Assembly: GCF_009912395.1 (NCBI RefSeq)
Contig: NZ_WNDO01000006.1
Span: forward strand, 151,052 to 215,051
Reading direction: 5' to 3'
Source: Luteibacter sp.
GTDB lineage: Bacteria; Pseudomonadota; Gammaproteobacteria; Xanthomonadales; Rhodanobacteraceae
DNA length: 64,000 nt
Shown here piece by piece: positions 1 through 7,809 of this stretch. The notes beneath the pieces were generated by a model. That model saw only the letters and a program-made list of their open reading frames with translations, searched no databases and was not told the DNA's origin. Positions within the stretch are counted from its first letter, which is position 1. Every line of letters begins with the position of its first letter. The position numbers and the translations under genes were made by a program.

Positions 1-384
1 ATGCAGCTGGTTCAGCGGTGCCTCGATGGCGATGCGCTGGTCGCTGGCATCGTAGGTAAAGGTGACGTCCTTCAGATCGCGCAGGCAGCGCTGTTCGTCG
101 CTCGGCGGCAGGTTGAAGCCGATGGCCTGCAGGTCGGCGTTCTGCACGCAGAGGGTGCCATCGCGCTGAATGAAATGCACGAGGCGTCCGGTGCTGTTGC
201 CGTTGATGGTGACTTCCAGGTACAGGTCTTCGCCGGTCAGCCGCTCCCGCGGGGTGACGGTCGGCGGTGGCGGAATCGCGTCCGCGGGGCCATGGGTATC
301 GACGGCATGCACGACGGCGACATCGAGCGCGAGGAGGCTAGCCGCCGCCCGCGCCAGTGACCAGGGTCGATTCCGCCGGCTCAC
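1..384 (-). CDS. Fimbrial outer membrane usher, N-terminal part (cut by window edge)
   Basis: The protein should form the outer-membrane pore that assembles chaperone-delivered pilins. Only the first 128 codons lie in the window, with the rest beyond position 1. The start is a GTG at 384-382, preceded by AAGGG at a good ribosome-binding distance. It begins with a basic then hydrophobic stretch that looks like a signal peptide. The mature part contains GEDLYLEVTINGNSTGRLV, typical of the PapC N-terminal domain that receives chaperone-subunit complexes. The start overlaps the 3' end of the chaperone gene by 47 bases, so the two are probably translationally coupled. Last visible gene of the pilus operon. 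Confidence 0.82.
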   Translation of the reverse strand, partial: MSRRNRPWSLARAAASLLALDVAVVHAVDTHGPADAIPPPPTVTPRERLTGEDLYLEVTINGNSTGRLVHFIQRDGTLCVQNADLQAIGFNLPPSDEQRCLRDLKDVTFTYDASDQRIAIEAPLNQLH

Positions 385-1066
385 TGTTCACCCTTGCTTT
401 CAGCACGCCGGCGGCGGGCGGCACATCCTTGGGCGTTGGCCAGCTCATCGTGCTGCCCGGCAGCGCATAGCCGACCAGGCCGCGGACCAGCACGGTGCGC
501 TTGCCATGGGTGTCGGTGAAGGACAGTTCCGCGATTTGCGCGTGGCCACGTCCGTCGTTGCGTATGCGCACCACGGGGCCGGAGGGTGTCGTGATCCACT
601 CGGTGTGCAGCGTCGCCGCCACGGCCGGGTCGCCCTTGGGCGCGAGAAACACCGGTATCGAATAGCGCAGCACGAAGTTCAGCCCGTCGTGCTTGTCGTT
701 GGGCAGTTCGTCCACGATGACGCGATACGCGGTTTCCACGCCGTCCGGCGGTGCGCTCGTCCGTATGACGCGCACCATCTGCTTGCCGCCGGCGGGGATG
801 GTCACCATGGGTGGGCTGGCCAGCAGTTCGCGCGACGCGTCGTACAGGTCCTTGCCGTCCGCCTGCGTCCAGCGGAAGACGCGGACCTGCGCATGTAGGG
901 TGTCGCTGCCGGTATTGGTGAGCCATAGCGCATCCGCAGATGTGGCGGCCGCCAGGCGAAGACCGATGGGCGCCACCTGGAGCCCGCTGGCCCACGTCAT
1001 GGGCGCAAACAGCGTCGCGATGGCCAGTAGTCCGGCCAACCCCCTGGGGGAAAGGCACCGAAACAC
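338..1066 (-). CDS. Periplasmic fimbrial chaperone (PapD-like)
   Basis: A 242-residue periplasmic chaperone that would cap pilin subunits and hand them to the usher. A signal peptide covers about residues 1-26. The family hallmark YRVIVDELP lies near the middle of the protein and closes the N-terminal immunoglobulin-like domain, and RVIRTS precedes it. The length is normal for the family. It lies between two pilin genes upstream and the usher downstream on the same strand, the order of Csu-like (archaic) chaperone-usher systems. The gap to the upstream pilin gene is only 2 bases. Family assignment is firm; the exact pilus type is inferred from the spore-coat-U pilins. Confidence 0.9.
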   Translation of the reverse strand: MFRCLSPRGLAGLLAIATLFAPMTWASGLQVAPIGLRLAAATSADALWLTNTGSDTLHAQVRVFRWTQADGKDLYDASRELLASPPMVTIPAGGKQMVRVIRTSAPPDGVETAYRVIVDELPNDKHDGLNFVLRYSIPVFLAPKGDPAVAATLHTEWITTPSGPVVRIRNDGRGHAQIAELSFTDTHGKRTVLVRGLVGYALPGSTMSWPTPKDVPPAAGVLKARVNSEPAESTLVTGAGGG

Positions 1067-1068
1067 CG

Positions 1069-1578
1069 TCAGTACGTGATCGTGGCGGTGATCGTGTCGG
1101 TATACGAACCGGTCGCGAAGTTCGTGCTGGGCACGTTGCCGTAGACCGGGATCGGCACGCTCAAGCCGGTGCCGATGCCCGAGTACACGTTGCCGCCCGT
1201 TCCCGTGGTGCTTCCCCAGACCGTGGTCGGGCTGACGACGGCCGTCTGGTACAGCTGGTAGGGCACCAGGGTCGTGCCGTTCTTCATGGCGCGGTTGTTG
1301 ACGCTGGTGCCGTTCAGGCCGTTGTCCAGCGCGATGGTGAAGGGCGCCAGGGGCGTGCAGTTGACGTTGAGCGCACCCTGGTTGGTCACGTTGGTGGCCG
1401 TGGATGGCTGCGTACCGAAGTTCACGTTGGTCGGCGCGGTCGTGGTGATGTTGCAGGCCGAGGTGATGGTGATGAGCACGTTGAACGTGTTGGTGGCGGT
1501 GGCGGCATGCACGCCGTGGGTCGCGACCACGGCGAGTACGGCGGCGCTGGCGGCGATGAGTGAGCGTAGGCGGATCAT
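1069..1578 (-). CDS. Spore coat U domain pilin, copy 2
   Basis: A 169-residue secreted pilin subunit. The signal peptide ends at VHA (about residue 25), followed by a mature domain rich in Thr, Asn and Gly with two cysteines (SACNIT, NVNCTP) and the C-terminal ending DTITATITY. These features fit the SCPU/spore coat U family of Csu-type pili, in which the N-terminal strand would complement the neighbouring subunit. The start is set by AGGAGAACCACC before the ATG. It is a tandem duplicate of the next gene: the mature parts differ at only about a dozen positions while the signal peptides differ much more. A tip/shaft split between the copies is possible but not shown. Confidence 0.88.
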   Translation of the reverse strand: MIRLRSLIAASAAVLAVVATHGVHAATATNTFNVLITITSACNITTTAPTNVNFGTQPSTATNVTNQGALNVNCTPLAPFTIALDNGLNGTSVNNRAMKNGTTLVPYQLYQTAVVSPTTVWGSTTGTGGNVYSGIGTGLSVPIPVYGNVPSTNFATGSYTDTITATITY

Positions 1579-1637
1579 GGTGGTTCTCCTTTTTACGTTC
1601 ACGCGTCGGAACGCGTGCCTCTGAACGTGATGCGCAA

Positions 1638-2147
1638 TCAGTACGTGATGGTGGCCGTGATCGTGTCGCTGTAGGAGCCGGCCGCGACGTTCGTGCTGGG
1701 CACGTTGCCGTAAACCGGTATGGGTACGCTCAAACCGGTGCCGATGCCCGAGTACACGTTGCCGCCCGTTCCCGTGGTACTTCCCCAGACCGTGGTCGGG
1801 CTGACGACGGCCGTCTGGTACAGCTGGTAAGGGATCAGTGTCGTTCCGTTGTTCATGGCGCGGGTGTTGACGTTCGTTCCATTCAGGCCGTTGTCCAGCG
1901 CGATGGTGAAGGGCGCCAGGGGCGTGCAGTTGACGTTGAGCGCCCCCTGGTTGGGCACGTTGGTGGCCGTGGACGGCTGCGTGCCGAAATTGACGTTGGT
2001 CGGCGCGGTGGTCGTGATGTTGCAGGCCGAGGTGATCGTGAGCAGTACGTTGAACGTATTGGTCCCGGTGGCCGCGTGGGCACCGTTCATTGCAACCACG
2101 CCAAGCACGGCGGCACTGACGGTGAGGCGTAAACGGGACCGGGTCAT
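1638..2147 (-). CDS. Spore coat U domain pilin, copy 1
   Basis: First gene of the chaperone-usher operon, 169 residues with a signal peptide ending at AHA. The mature domain has the same length and cysteine positions as copy 2, ending DTITATITY. AGGAGACACC precedes the ATG at 2147. The 59-base gap to copy 2 holds only that gene's ribosome-binding site, so one transcript is likely. Differences between the copies are scattered substitutions such as NVPNQG/NVTNQG and VAAGSYS/FATGSYT, with no length change. This suggests a recent duplication or ongoing gene conversion. Function as a structural pilin is a family inference. Confidence 0.88.
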   Translation of the reverse strand: MTRSRLRLTVSAAVLGVVAMNGAHAATGTNTFNVLLTITSACNITTTAPTNVNFGTQPSTATNVPNQGALNVNCTPLAPFTIALDNGLNGTNVNTRAMNNGTTLIPYQLYQTAVVSPTTVWGSTTGTGGNVYSGIGTGLSVPIPVYGNVPSTNVAAGSYSDTITATITY

Positions 2148-2260
2148 GGTGTGTCTCCTGATGGAAACGTCGTGCGTTGGAGCGCGTCATGCGGTGCGTG
2201 TTTCCGTCGGGAACAGCATTGACGAAGGACACTGTGCCCGTGTGTGAAAATTCGGATGCA

Positions 2261-2294
2261 ATGCCGTATTCGCCTAGCGATGCCGAATTCGCCT
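2261..2294. repeat. Two 15-bp direct repeats upstream of the pilus operon
   Basis: ATGCCGTATTCGCCT (2261-2275) recurs with one change as ATGCCGAATTCGCCT (2280-2294), start to start 19 bases. They lie in the 252-base divergent intergenic region, about 110 bases upstream of the first pilin gene. They could be paired binding sites for a regulator of the pilus operon; there is no direct evidence. Confidence 0.45.
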
Positions 2295-2317
2295 GTCTCC
2301 ATGCATGTGTAAAGGGT

Positions 2318-2372
2318 GCTTGACACGGCGCCGGGATGCGATCAGGATGCGTGTCAAGCGTGCTTGACACGC
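2318..2372. promoter_or_regulatory. Palindromic operator with an extra half-site
   Basis: A perfect inverted repeat with 11-base arms, GCGTGTCAAGC and GCTTGACACGC, separated by GT, lies at 2349-2372. A further half-site GCTTGACAC lies upstream at 2318-2326. Both GCTTGACAC copies contain TTGACA, so a -35 box may be embedded. The palindrome is 28-51 bases upstream of the hydrolase start at 2400 and is well placed to repress the downstream six-gene operon. The binding protein is unknown; the small Xre regulator encoded in the operon is one candidate. Confidence 0.6.
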
Positions 2373-2399
2373 TCCATGCCACTGGGGAGGGGCTCTACC

Positions 2400-3317
2400 A
2401 TGTCTTACCGCATCGTTTTCCGTCTGGCCGCGCTTGCGATGGCCGCCTGCGCCGCGTCCACCTTGCACGCCGCCGATACGGCGGCCGCACCGTTCGAGGT
2501 CGGCACGCTCAAGGTCGAACAGCACGGCCATGGCGGCCGCACGATCATCCTCGTGCCCGGCCTGGCTGGCGGTCCGTGGGTGTGGAAGGACACCGTCGCC
2601 GACCTGTCCCGGCACAACACGGTCTACACCGTGACCCTGGCCGGTTTTGACGGCACCCCGTCGCCCAGCGCCGAGGGCAACTGGATGGACCGCGCGGACG
2701 CCTCGCTGGCGCAGCTGATCCAGCAGAAGCACCTGGGCAAGCCGATCCTGGTGGGCCACAGCCTGGGCGCCACGCTGTCGCTGCGCTTTGCGGGGACGCA
2801 TCCGGACCTCACCAGTGGCGTGGTCGCCGTAGACGGCCTGCCGATCTTCCCCGGCATGGATCGCGTGACGCCGGAGCAGCGCGCGGCGATCGCCGCCGGC
2901 ATGCGCGCGCAGTTCGAATCCGCCAAGCCCGAGGACTTCAAGGCACAGCAGCTTCAATACATGCAGAAGATCGGCACGCTCGATCCGAAGATCGCGGAGC
3001 AGGTGGCGCCTCTTAACGCACGCAGCGACCAGAAGGCCGTGGCCCGCTATGCGGCGGAGGATGCCGCGGCCGACTACCGCCCGGACCTGAAGAACGCGAA
3101 GGCGCCGATCCTGGAGATCGCACCGTATAGCGAGGCGGACGCGGCACAGGGGCCGGTCAAGCTCACGCAGGACCAGAAGGTGGCTTATTACCAGTCGTTG
3201 CTGGCCAACGCGCCCAACGCGAAGGTGGTCGCCATCGCACCGTCGCGCCATTACGTGATGCTCGACCAGCCCAAGGCGTTCGAGAAGACACTCAACGACT
3301 TCATTGAGGCCCACTGA
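2400..3317 (+). CDS. Secreted alpha/beta-fold hydrolase
   Basis: A 305-residue hydrolase with a signal peptide (residues 1-24, ending LHA), so probably periplasmic or secreted. The oxyanion-side motif VPGLAGGPWVW sits near residues 52-62, and the nucleophile elbow GHSLGA places the catalytic Ser at 121. The likely catalytic His is 284 in SRHYVMLD. The substrate cannot be read from the sequence; an esterase or peptidase are both possible. GGAGGGG precedes the ATG at 2400. It is the first gene of a run of six closely packed plus-strand genes to 7366, preceded by a strong palindrome. Confidence 0.88.
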   Translation: MSYRIVFRLAALAMAACAASTLHAADTAAAPFEVGTLKVEQHGHGGRTIILVPGLAGGPWVWKDTVADLSRHNTVYTVTLAGFDGTPSPSAEGNWMDRADASLAQLIQQKHLGKPILVGHSLGATLSLRFAGTHPDLTSGVVAVDGLPIFPGMDRVTPEQRAAIAAGMRAQFESAKPEDFKAQQLQYMQKIGTLDPKIAEQVAPLNARSDQKAVARYAAEDAAADYRPDLKNAKAPILEIAPYSEADAAQGPVKLTQDQKVAYYQSLLANAPNAKVVAIAPSRHYVMLDQPKAFEKTLNDFIEAH

Positions 3318-3318
3318 C

Positions 3319-3726
3319 ATGGCACTGCGCGCCGTCCACAAGCGCTACTTTCGCGAGTTCGTGCCCGCCATGGCGGGCTACGTGGTGCTCATCTTGCTTT
3401 CGGTGAGCTGGTTGAAGACCCTCGAAGGAACGACGGCGCGCACCATTGTCACGCTGCTGCCGGTGATTCCCGTCGCCTTTGTCATCCGCGCGATGGTGCG
3501 GGTGATCCGCGACCAGGACGAGTTCGAGCGACGTATCGACCTGGAGGCCATCGCGATCGGCGGCGGCATCGGTGCCTTCGGTTTTTTCACCTACGGCATG
3601 CTGCTCAACGCCGCGGTCCTTGCGCCGCCGAAACCCGAGGCCGTGGCGATCTGGGTGATGCCGGCGCTGATGTTTTGCTTCGGCGTCGTGAAGTGCCTCC
3701 TGCGCCTGTACTATCGCCTGCGATGA
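3319..3726 (+). CDS. Small integral membrane protein, unknown function
   Basis: 135 residues with four hydrophobic segments (around MAGYVVLILLSVSW, IVTLLPVIPVAFVI, AIGGGIGAFGFFTYGM and AIWVMPALMFCFGV) and an Arg-rich loop RAMVRVIRDQDEFERRIDLEA between the second and third. The start at 3319 lies just after the hydrolase stop. Its 3' end overlaps the next gene, a small Xre regulator, as ATGA. Pairs of a small membrane protein and a YozG-like Xre regulator are common in bacteria, and the two may act together. No enzyme motif is visible. Confidence 0.8.
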   Translation: MALRAVHKRYFREFVPAMAGYVVLILLSVSWLKTLEGTTARTIVTLLPVIPVAFVIRAMVRVIRDQDEFERRIDLEAIAIGGGIGAFGFFTYGMLLNAAVLAPPKPEAVAIWVMPALMFCFGVVKCLLRLYYRLR

Positions 3727-3917
3727 ACAACCGTGTCCGCGAGCTGCGCTCCGCCCTGGGCTGGTCCCAGGCGGATCTCGGCGAAAAGCTCGATGTCTCA
3801 CGGCAGACGGTGAACGCCGTGGAGACCGGCAAGTACGATCCCAGCCTTCCGCTGGCCTTCAAGATCGCGAAGCTTTTCGCGCTTCCCATCGAATCCATCT
3901 TCACGCCGGAGGATTGA
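3723..3917 (+). CDS. Small Xre-family HTH transcriptional regulator (YozG-like)
   Basis: A 64-residue protein that is almost entirely one helix-turn-helix domain: LGWSQADLGEKLDVSRQTVNAVE is the canonical HTH, and the C-terminus LFALPIESIFTPED is typical of YozG-type regulators. It starts at 3723 by a 4-base ATGA overlap with the upstream membrane protein gene. It may regulate its own operon; the palindrome at 2349-2372 is a candidate site (inference). DNA binding is well supported by the motif; targets are unknown. Confidence 0.88.
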   Translation: MNNRVRELRSALGWSQADLGEKLDVSRQTVNAVETGKYDPSLPLAFKIAKLFALPIESIFTPED

Positions 3918-3921
3918 CGGC

Positions 3922-5463
3922 ATGAAATGCGCACCACGGATCGCCATCGTCATCGTGATCCTCGCCAGTGCCTTCGGCGCACGGCAAGTCATCCACCGGA
4001 ACGACGGAAAGCAAGGAGCGGCCGTGCAGGAAGCGCACGCCGCCGCGGCGCCCCGTACGTGGAAACTCGGCTCGCTGGAACTGACACCCTGCGAACTGCC
4101 GCAGCCGCATTCGGGCCTGTCCACCGCCGGCTGGTGTGCGCCGTTCGAGGTGCCCGAAGACCGCGAGCATCCCGAGGGCCGGAAGGTCCCGCTGCGTCTC
4201 GCCGTGCTGCGCAGCAGTGCGCAGGTGCCTGCCGACGACATGGTGGTGTTCATTGCCGGTGGCCCGGGACAGTCGGCGGTGGAAAGCTACCCGACCATCG
4301 CGCCGGCCATGCAGTCGTTGCTGGCCCATCGCAACATCCTGCTGCTCGACCAGCGCGGCACGGGCGAATCGCATCCGCTGAGCTGCCGCGACGAACCCGC
4401 CGGTAGCGAGGATGCGCACAGCCTCCAGGACAACGCCATCCGGCGCGATACCAAGCGCTGCCTCGACCAGTTGTCGAAGGACGCCGACGTTCGTTTCTAC
4501 ACCACCACCGACGCGGTGGCGGACCTCGAAGCCGTGCGCGTGGCGTTGGGGTCGCCCAAGCTCGACGTGCTCGGCGTGTCCTATGGCACCCGCGTGGCGC
4601 AGCAGTACGCCATGCATCATCCTGCCTCGGTACGGACGCGGGCACTCGACGGCATCGCGCCCAATTCGCTGGTGCTTGGCGAGGAATTCGCGGTGAACCT
4701 GGATGCGGCCCTCAAGGCCCAGTTCGCCCGCTGCGATGCCGACCACGCCTGCCATGAACGCTTCGGCGATCCGTACCAGACGCTTTACCAGCTGCGCGAC
4801 GCGCTGCGGGCCAATCCGCATAACGTCAGCTTCCGCGATCCGCAGAACTATTCATCCGTGCAGCGCGTGCTCAGCGATTTCGCCCTGGCCACCGTGGTCC
4901 GCATGTTCGCCTATTCGCCGGAGACGGCCGCGCTGCTGCCGTTGTCGCTGGACGCGGCGGCGCATGGCGATGTCGGTCCGCTGCTCGGCCAGGCCAAGCT
5001 GCTGACGGGTGATCTGGGTGACACGATGGATGGCGGTATGCAGTACTCGGTGATCTGCTCCGAAGACGCCGACGAGTTGCAGCCGCGCCCCCAGGATCGC
5101 GAGCTGATTCTCGGCGACACCATGGTCGAGGCGTTCCGCACGGCGTGCTCGGTCTGGCCGTACGGCAAGCGTCCGGCGGATTTCCGCCAGCCGCTGAAGA
5201 GCGACGTGCCTGCGCTGCTGATGTCCGGCGAGTTCGATCCCGTGACGCCGCCGCGCTATGGCGACGAGGTGTTGAAGGGTCTGCCTAACGGCCGCCACTT
5301 CGTGCTGAAGGGGCAAGGTCACAACGTGGTGATGCGCGGTTGCATGCCGCGCCTGTACGCTGACTTCGTGGACAAGGCCGACGCGAAGGCACTGAACGCC
5401 TCCTGCCTCGACCGACTTTCCCCGCTGCCCGTCTTCGTGGGTTTCAACGGAGCCACGCCATGA
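3922..5463 (+). CDS. Alpha/beta hydrolase with TAP-like C-terminal domain
   Basis: A 513-residue exported hydrolase of the tripeptidyl/proline aminopeptidase type. The N-terminus is a hydrophobic signal or anchor (residues 6-20). Motifs in order: FIAGGPGQS (110-118, oxyanion hole), LLDQRGTGES (141-150), nucleophile GVSYGTR with Ser220, acid GEFDPVTPP with Asp439, and GQGHNV with His467. The arrangement and length match family members that trim peptides from the N-terminus. It begins 4 bases after the Xre gene and overlaps the next ABC ATPase gene by 4 bases, so co-translation is likely. Actual peptidase specificity is not shown. Confidence 0.88.
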   Translation: MKCAPRIAIVIVILASAFGARQVIHRNDGKQGAAVQEAHAAAAPRTWKLGSLELTPCELPQPHSGLSTAGWCAPFEVPEDREHPEGRKVPLRLAVLRSSAQVPADDMVVFIAGGPGQSAVESYPTIAPAMQSLLAHRNILLLDQRGTGESHPLSCRDEPAGSEDAHSLQDNAIRRDTKRCLDQLSKDADVRFYTTTDAVADLEAVRVALGSPKLDVLGVSYGTRVAQQYAMHHPASVRTRALDGIAPNSLVLGEEFAVNLDAALKAQFARCDADHACHERFGDPYQTLYQLRDALRANPHNVSFRDPQNYSSVQRVLSDFALATVVRMFAYSPETAALLPLSLDAAAHGDVGPLLGQAKLLTGDLGDTMDGGMQYSVICSEDADELQPRPQDRELILGDTMVEAFRTACSVWPYGKRPADFRQPLKSDVPALLMSGEFDPVTPPRYGDEVLKGLPNGRHFVLKGQGHNVVMRGCMPRLYADFVDKADAKALNASCLDRLSPLPVFVGFNGATP

Positions 5464-6194
5464 TCGAAGTACGTGACCTGCACAAGTCCTTCGGCGAGGT
5501 GCGTGCCGTCAACGGCGTGAGCTTCACTGCCCGCGACGGCGAGATCACCGGCCTGCTCGGGCCCAATGGCGCAGGCAAGACGACCACGTTGCGCATGCTC
5601 TATACGTTGATGAAGCCCGATAACGGACAGGTGCTGGTGGATGGCCGGGAGGTATGGTCCGACCCGGTCGCCGCCCGTCGCCGGCTCGGCGTCCTGCCGG
5701 ATGCGCGTGGCCTCTACAAGCGCCTGACCGCGGCGGAGAACATCGACTACTTCGGTCGTTTGCAGGGCCTGTCGAACAAGGAGATCGAACGTCGCCGTGA
5801 AGCGCTGATCGATGGCCTGGACATGCGCGACATCGCTACCCGACGAACGGAAGGATTCTCCCAGGGCCAACGGGTGAAGACCGCCATTGCGCGCGCGCTG
5901 GTCCACGATCCACGCAACGTGCTGCTGGACGAGCCCACGAACGGACTCGATGTGATGGCCACGCGGGCGATGCGCCGCTTCATGCGGCAACTGAAGGACG
6001 AGGGGCGCTGCGTGCTGTTTTCCAGCCACATCATGCAGGAGGTCGCCGCCTTGTGTGACCGCATCGTGGTGATCGCCCACGGGCGTGTCGTCGCCGACGA
6101 GACGCCTGCCGAGCTGCTCGCGCAAACCGGGCAGGCCAACCTCGAGGATGCCTTCGTGAGCTTGATCGGTACCGACGAGGGCCTTGCCGCATGA
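5460..6194 (+). CDS. ABC transporter ATP-binding protein (NatA-like)
   Basis: The 244-residue cytoplasmic ATPase of an ABC-2 type exporter. Walker A is GPNGAGKTT (34-42), the signature is FSQGQRVKTA, Walker B is VLLDEPTNGLDVMATR, and the switch His lies in FSSHIMQEV. The C-terminal extension after the Walker domain (LEDAFVSLIGTDEG) is typical of NatA/CcmA-type subunits. It overlaps both the upstream hydrolase gene and the downstream permease gene by 4 bases. With the permease it resembles the NatAB Na+ exporter, but antibiotic or lipid export is equally possible from sequence alone. Confidence 0.9.
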   Translation: MIEVRDLHKSFGEVRAVNGVSFTARDGEITGLLGPNGAGKTTTLRMLYTLMKPDNGQVLVDGREVWSDPVAARRRLGVLPDARGLYKRLTAAENIDYFGRLQGLSNKEIERRREALIDGLDMRDIATRRTEGFSQGQRVKTAIARALVHDPRNVLLDEPTNGLDVMATRAMRRFMRQLKDEGRCVLFSSHIMQEVAALCDRIVVIAHGRVVADETPAELLAQTGQANLEDAFVSLIGTDEGLAA

Positions 6195-7366
6195 GGGCCT
6201 TCACTGCCGTCTACTGGAAGGAAGTGCGCGAGAACCTTCGCGATCGCCGCACCTTGATCAACGCGTTGCTCACGGGGCCGCTGCTCGGGCCGGTGATGTT
6301 CATCATGCTGATGAACGTGATGGTGAGCCGGGAACTCGACAAGGCCGACCGACCCATCGACGTGCCGGTGATCGGGGCGGAGCTGGCGCCCAACCTGATC
6401 CGTGCGCTCAAGGGTGCGGGCATCGACGCGGCGCCGGCGGTCAGTGACCCGGAGGCCGCCGTGCGCGACCAGCGCGCGGACGTCGTGCTGCGTATCGCGC
6501 CCACGTATGCCGAGGCCTGGGGCAAGGGGCAGGCGGTGCAGGTGGAGGTGATCTACGATTCCTCGCGTCGCGATGCATCGACGCCGGTCAATCGCGTGCG
6601 CAACGTCATCGAAGCCTACGGCAAGCGCGAGGGTGCGATGCGGCTGATCGCTCGCGGTCTGTCGCCGACCACGGCATGGCCGGTCCAGGTGGCCGAGCGC
6701 GACCAGGCGTCGTCGCAGTCGCGCGCCGCGCTGATGTTCTCGTTCCTGCCGTACTTCTTCGTGCTGACGGTGTTCCTGGGCGGCATGTACCTGGCCATCG
6801 ACCTGACCGCGGGCGAGCGTGAGCGGCAGTCGTTGGAGCCGCTGTTCGTGAATCCCGTGGCGCGCGGGACGATCCTCGCGGGCAAGCTGGCGGCGATCTG
6901 CACGTTCTCGCTGGTGAGCCTGCTGCTGAGCGTGGCGGCGTTCTCCACGGCACCGTGGTTCATCCCCGTGGACAAGCTGGGTATCGCGCTCGACCTTGGC
7001 GTCCATTTCGGTGCGCAGGTGTTGTTGCTGATGTCACCGTTGATCCTGCTGCTGGCCGCGTTGCAGTCGTGGGTTTCTGCCATGGCCAAGAGCTATCGCG
7101 AAGCGCAGACCTACCTTTCGGTGCTGATGGTCATCCCGATTCTGCCCAGCGCGCTGCTATCGGTGATTCCCGTGCGGCCCGAATCGTGGATGTATGCGGT
7201 GCCGCTGCTGGGACAGAACCTCGCCATCGTGCAGCTGATCCGCGGTGATGGCGTGAATGCCGAGCAGATGGGCCTGATGCTCGCGGGTGGCTTCGCGGCG
7301 GCGATCATCGCCGTGATCGGTGCCGCCTGGATGTACCGTTCCGAACGACTCGCCATCTCCGGCTGA
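6191..7366 (+). CDS. ABC transporter permease (NatB-like, ABC-2 family)
   Basis: A 391-residue ABC-2 permease. One N-terminal membrane helix (about 23-45) is followed by a large extracytoplasmic domain (about 45-175). A C-terminal membrane block then has five or six helices, starting at LMFSFLPYFFVLTVFLGGMY. The motif DLTAGERERQSLEPLFVNPV is characteristic of NatB-type permeases. It is the partner of the overlapping ATPase gene and the last gene of the operon. Its final 34 coding bases lie inside the first copy of a 178-bp tandem triplication, so the two extra copies downstream carry a duplicated, untranslated piece of this gene end. Confidence 0.88.
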   Translation: MRAFTAVYWKEVRENLRDRRTLINALLTGPLLGPVMFIMLMNVMVSRELDKADRPIDVPVIGAELAPNLIRALKGAGIDAAPAVSDPEAAVRDQRADVVLRIAPTYAEAWGKGQAVQVEVIYDSSRRDASTPVNRVRNVIEAYGKREGAMRLIARGLSPTTAWPVQVAERDQASSQSRAALMFSFLPYFFVLTVFLGGMYLAIDLTAGERERQSLEPLFVNPVARGTILAGKLAAICTFSLVSLLLSVAAFSTAPWFIPVDKLGIALDLGVHFGAQVLLLMSPLILLLAALQSWVSAMAKSYREAQTYLSVLMVIPILPSALLSVIPVRPESWMYAVPLLGQNLAIVQLIRGDGVNAEQMGLMLAGGFAAAIIAVIGAAWMYRSERLAISG

Positions 7367-7377
7367 TTGCCTTCGTT

Positions 7378-7444
7378 GTAGGAGCGCGCTTGCGCGCGAT
7401 GGGTGCTAGCGGCACCCTCCCATCGCGCGCAAGCGCGCTCCTAC
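7378..7444. repeat. REP pair 1 (in triplication unit 1)
   Basis: Core GTAGGAGCGCGCTTGCGCGC at 7378 and its reverse complement ending at 7444, separated by about 20 bases. The two can fold into one long hairpin and may act as a bidirectional terminator for the convergent genes. Confidence 0.88.
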
Positions 7445-7555
7445 AACAGCCGGGTCAACGCCAGCGCACATCCACGCCTACCAGGAACGTCCGTCCCGGT
7501 GCCGGCTCGTAGTACCGCTCCGAACGACTGGCCATCTCGGGCTGATCCCTTCGTT

Positions 7556-7621
7556 GTAGGAGCGCGCTTGCGCGCGACGGGTGCTCGCGGCAGCCCCCAT
7601 CGCGCGCAAGCGCGCTCCTAC
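7556..7621. repeat. REP pair 2 (in triplication unit 2)
   Basis: Same paired hairpin as in unit 1, with CGACGGGTGCTCGCGGCAG in the spacer. It was copied together with the flanking gene ends. Confidence 0.88.
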
Positions 7622-7732
7622 AACGGCGCGGTCACCGCCAGCGCACATCCACGCCTACCAGGAACGTCCGTCCCGGTGCCGGCTCGTAGTACCGCTCCGA
7701 ACGACTGGCCATCTCGGGCTGATCCCTTCGTT

Positions 7733-7799
7733 GTAGGAGCGCGCTTGCGCGCGATGGGTGCTCGCGGCAACCCCCCATCGCGGGCAAGCGCGCTCCTAC
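7733..7799. repeat. REP pair 3 (in triplication unit 3)
   Basis: Third copy of the paired hairpin. The right arm carries one change (CGCGGGCAAGC instead of CGCGCGCAAGC), so the copies have begun to diverge. Confidence 0.88.
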
Positions 7800-7809
7800 A
7801 ACGGCGCGG

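Noticed and set aside
1580..2382. Extended minus-strand frame joining upstream sequence to the second pilin
   Set aside because: The pilin at 1578 has its own ribosome-binding site and signal peptide, and the extension overlaps the first pilin in another frame.
7367..7809. Short open frames in the natB-receptor junction
   Set aside because: They arise from the tandem triplication and REP hairpins and encode repeated Arg/Ser-rich sequence with no start signal.
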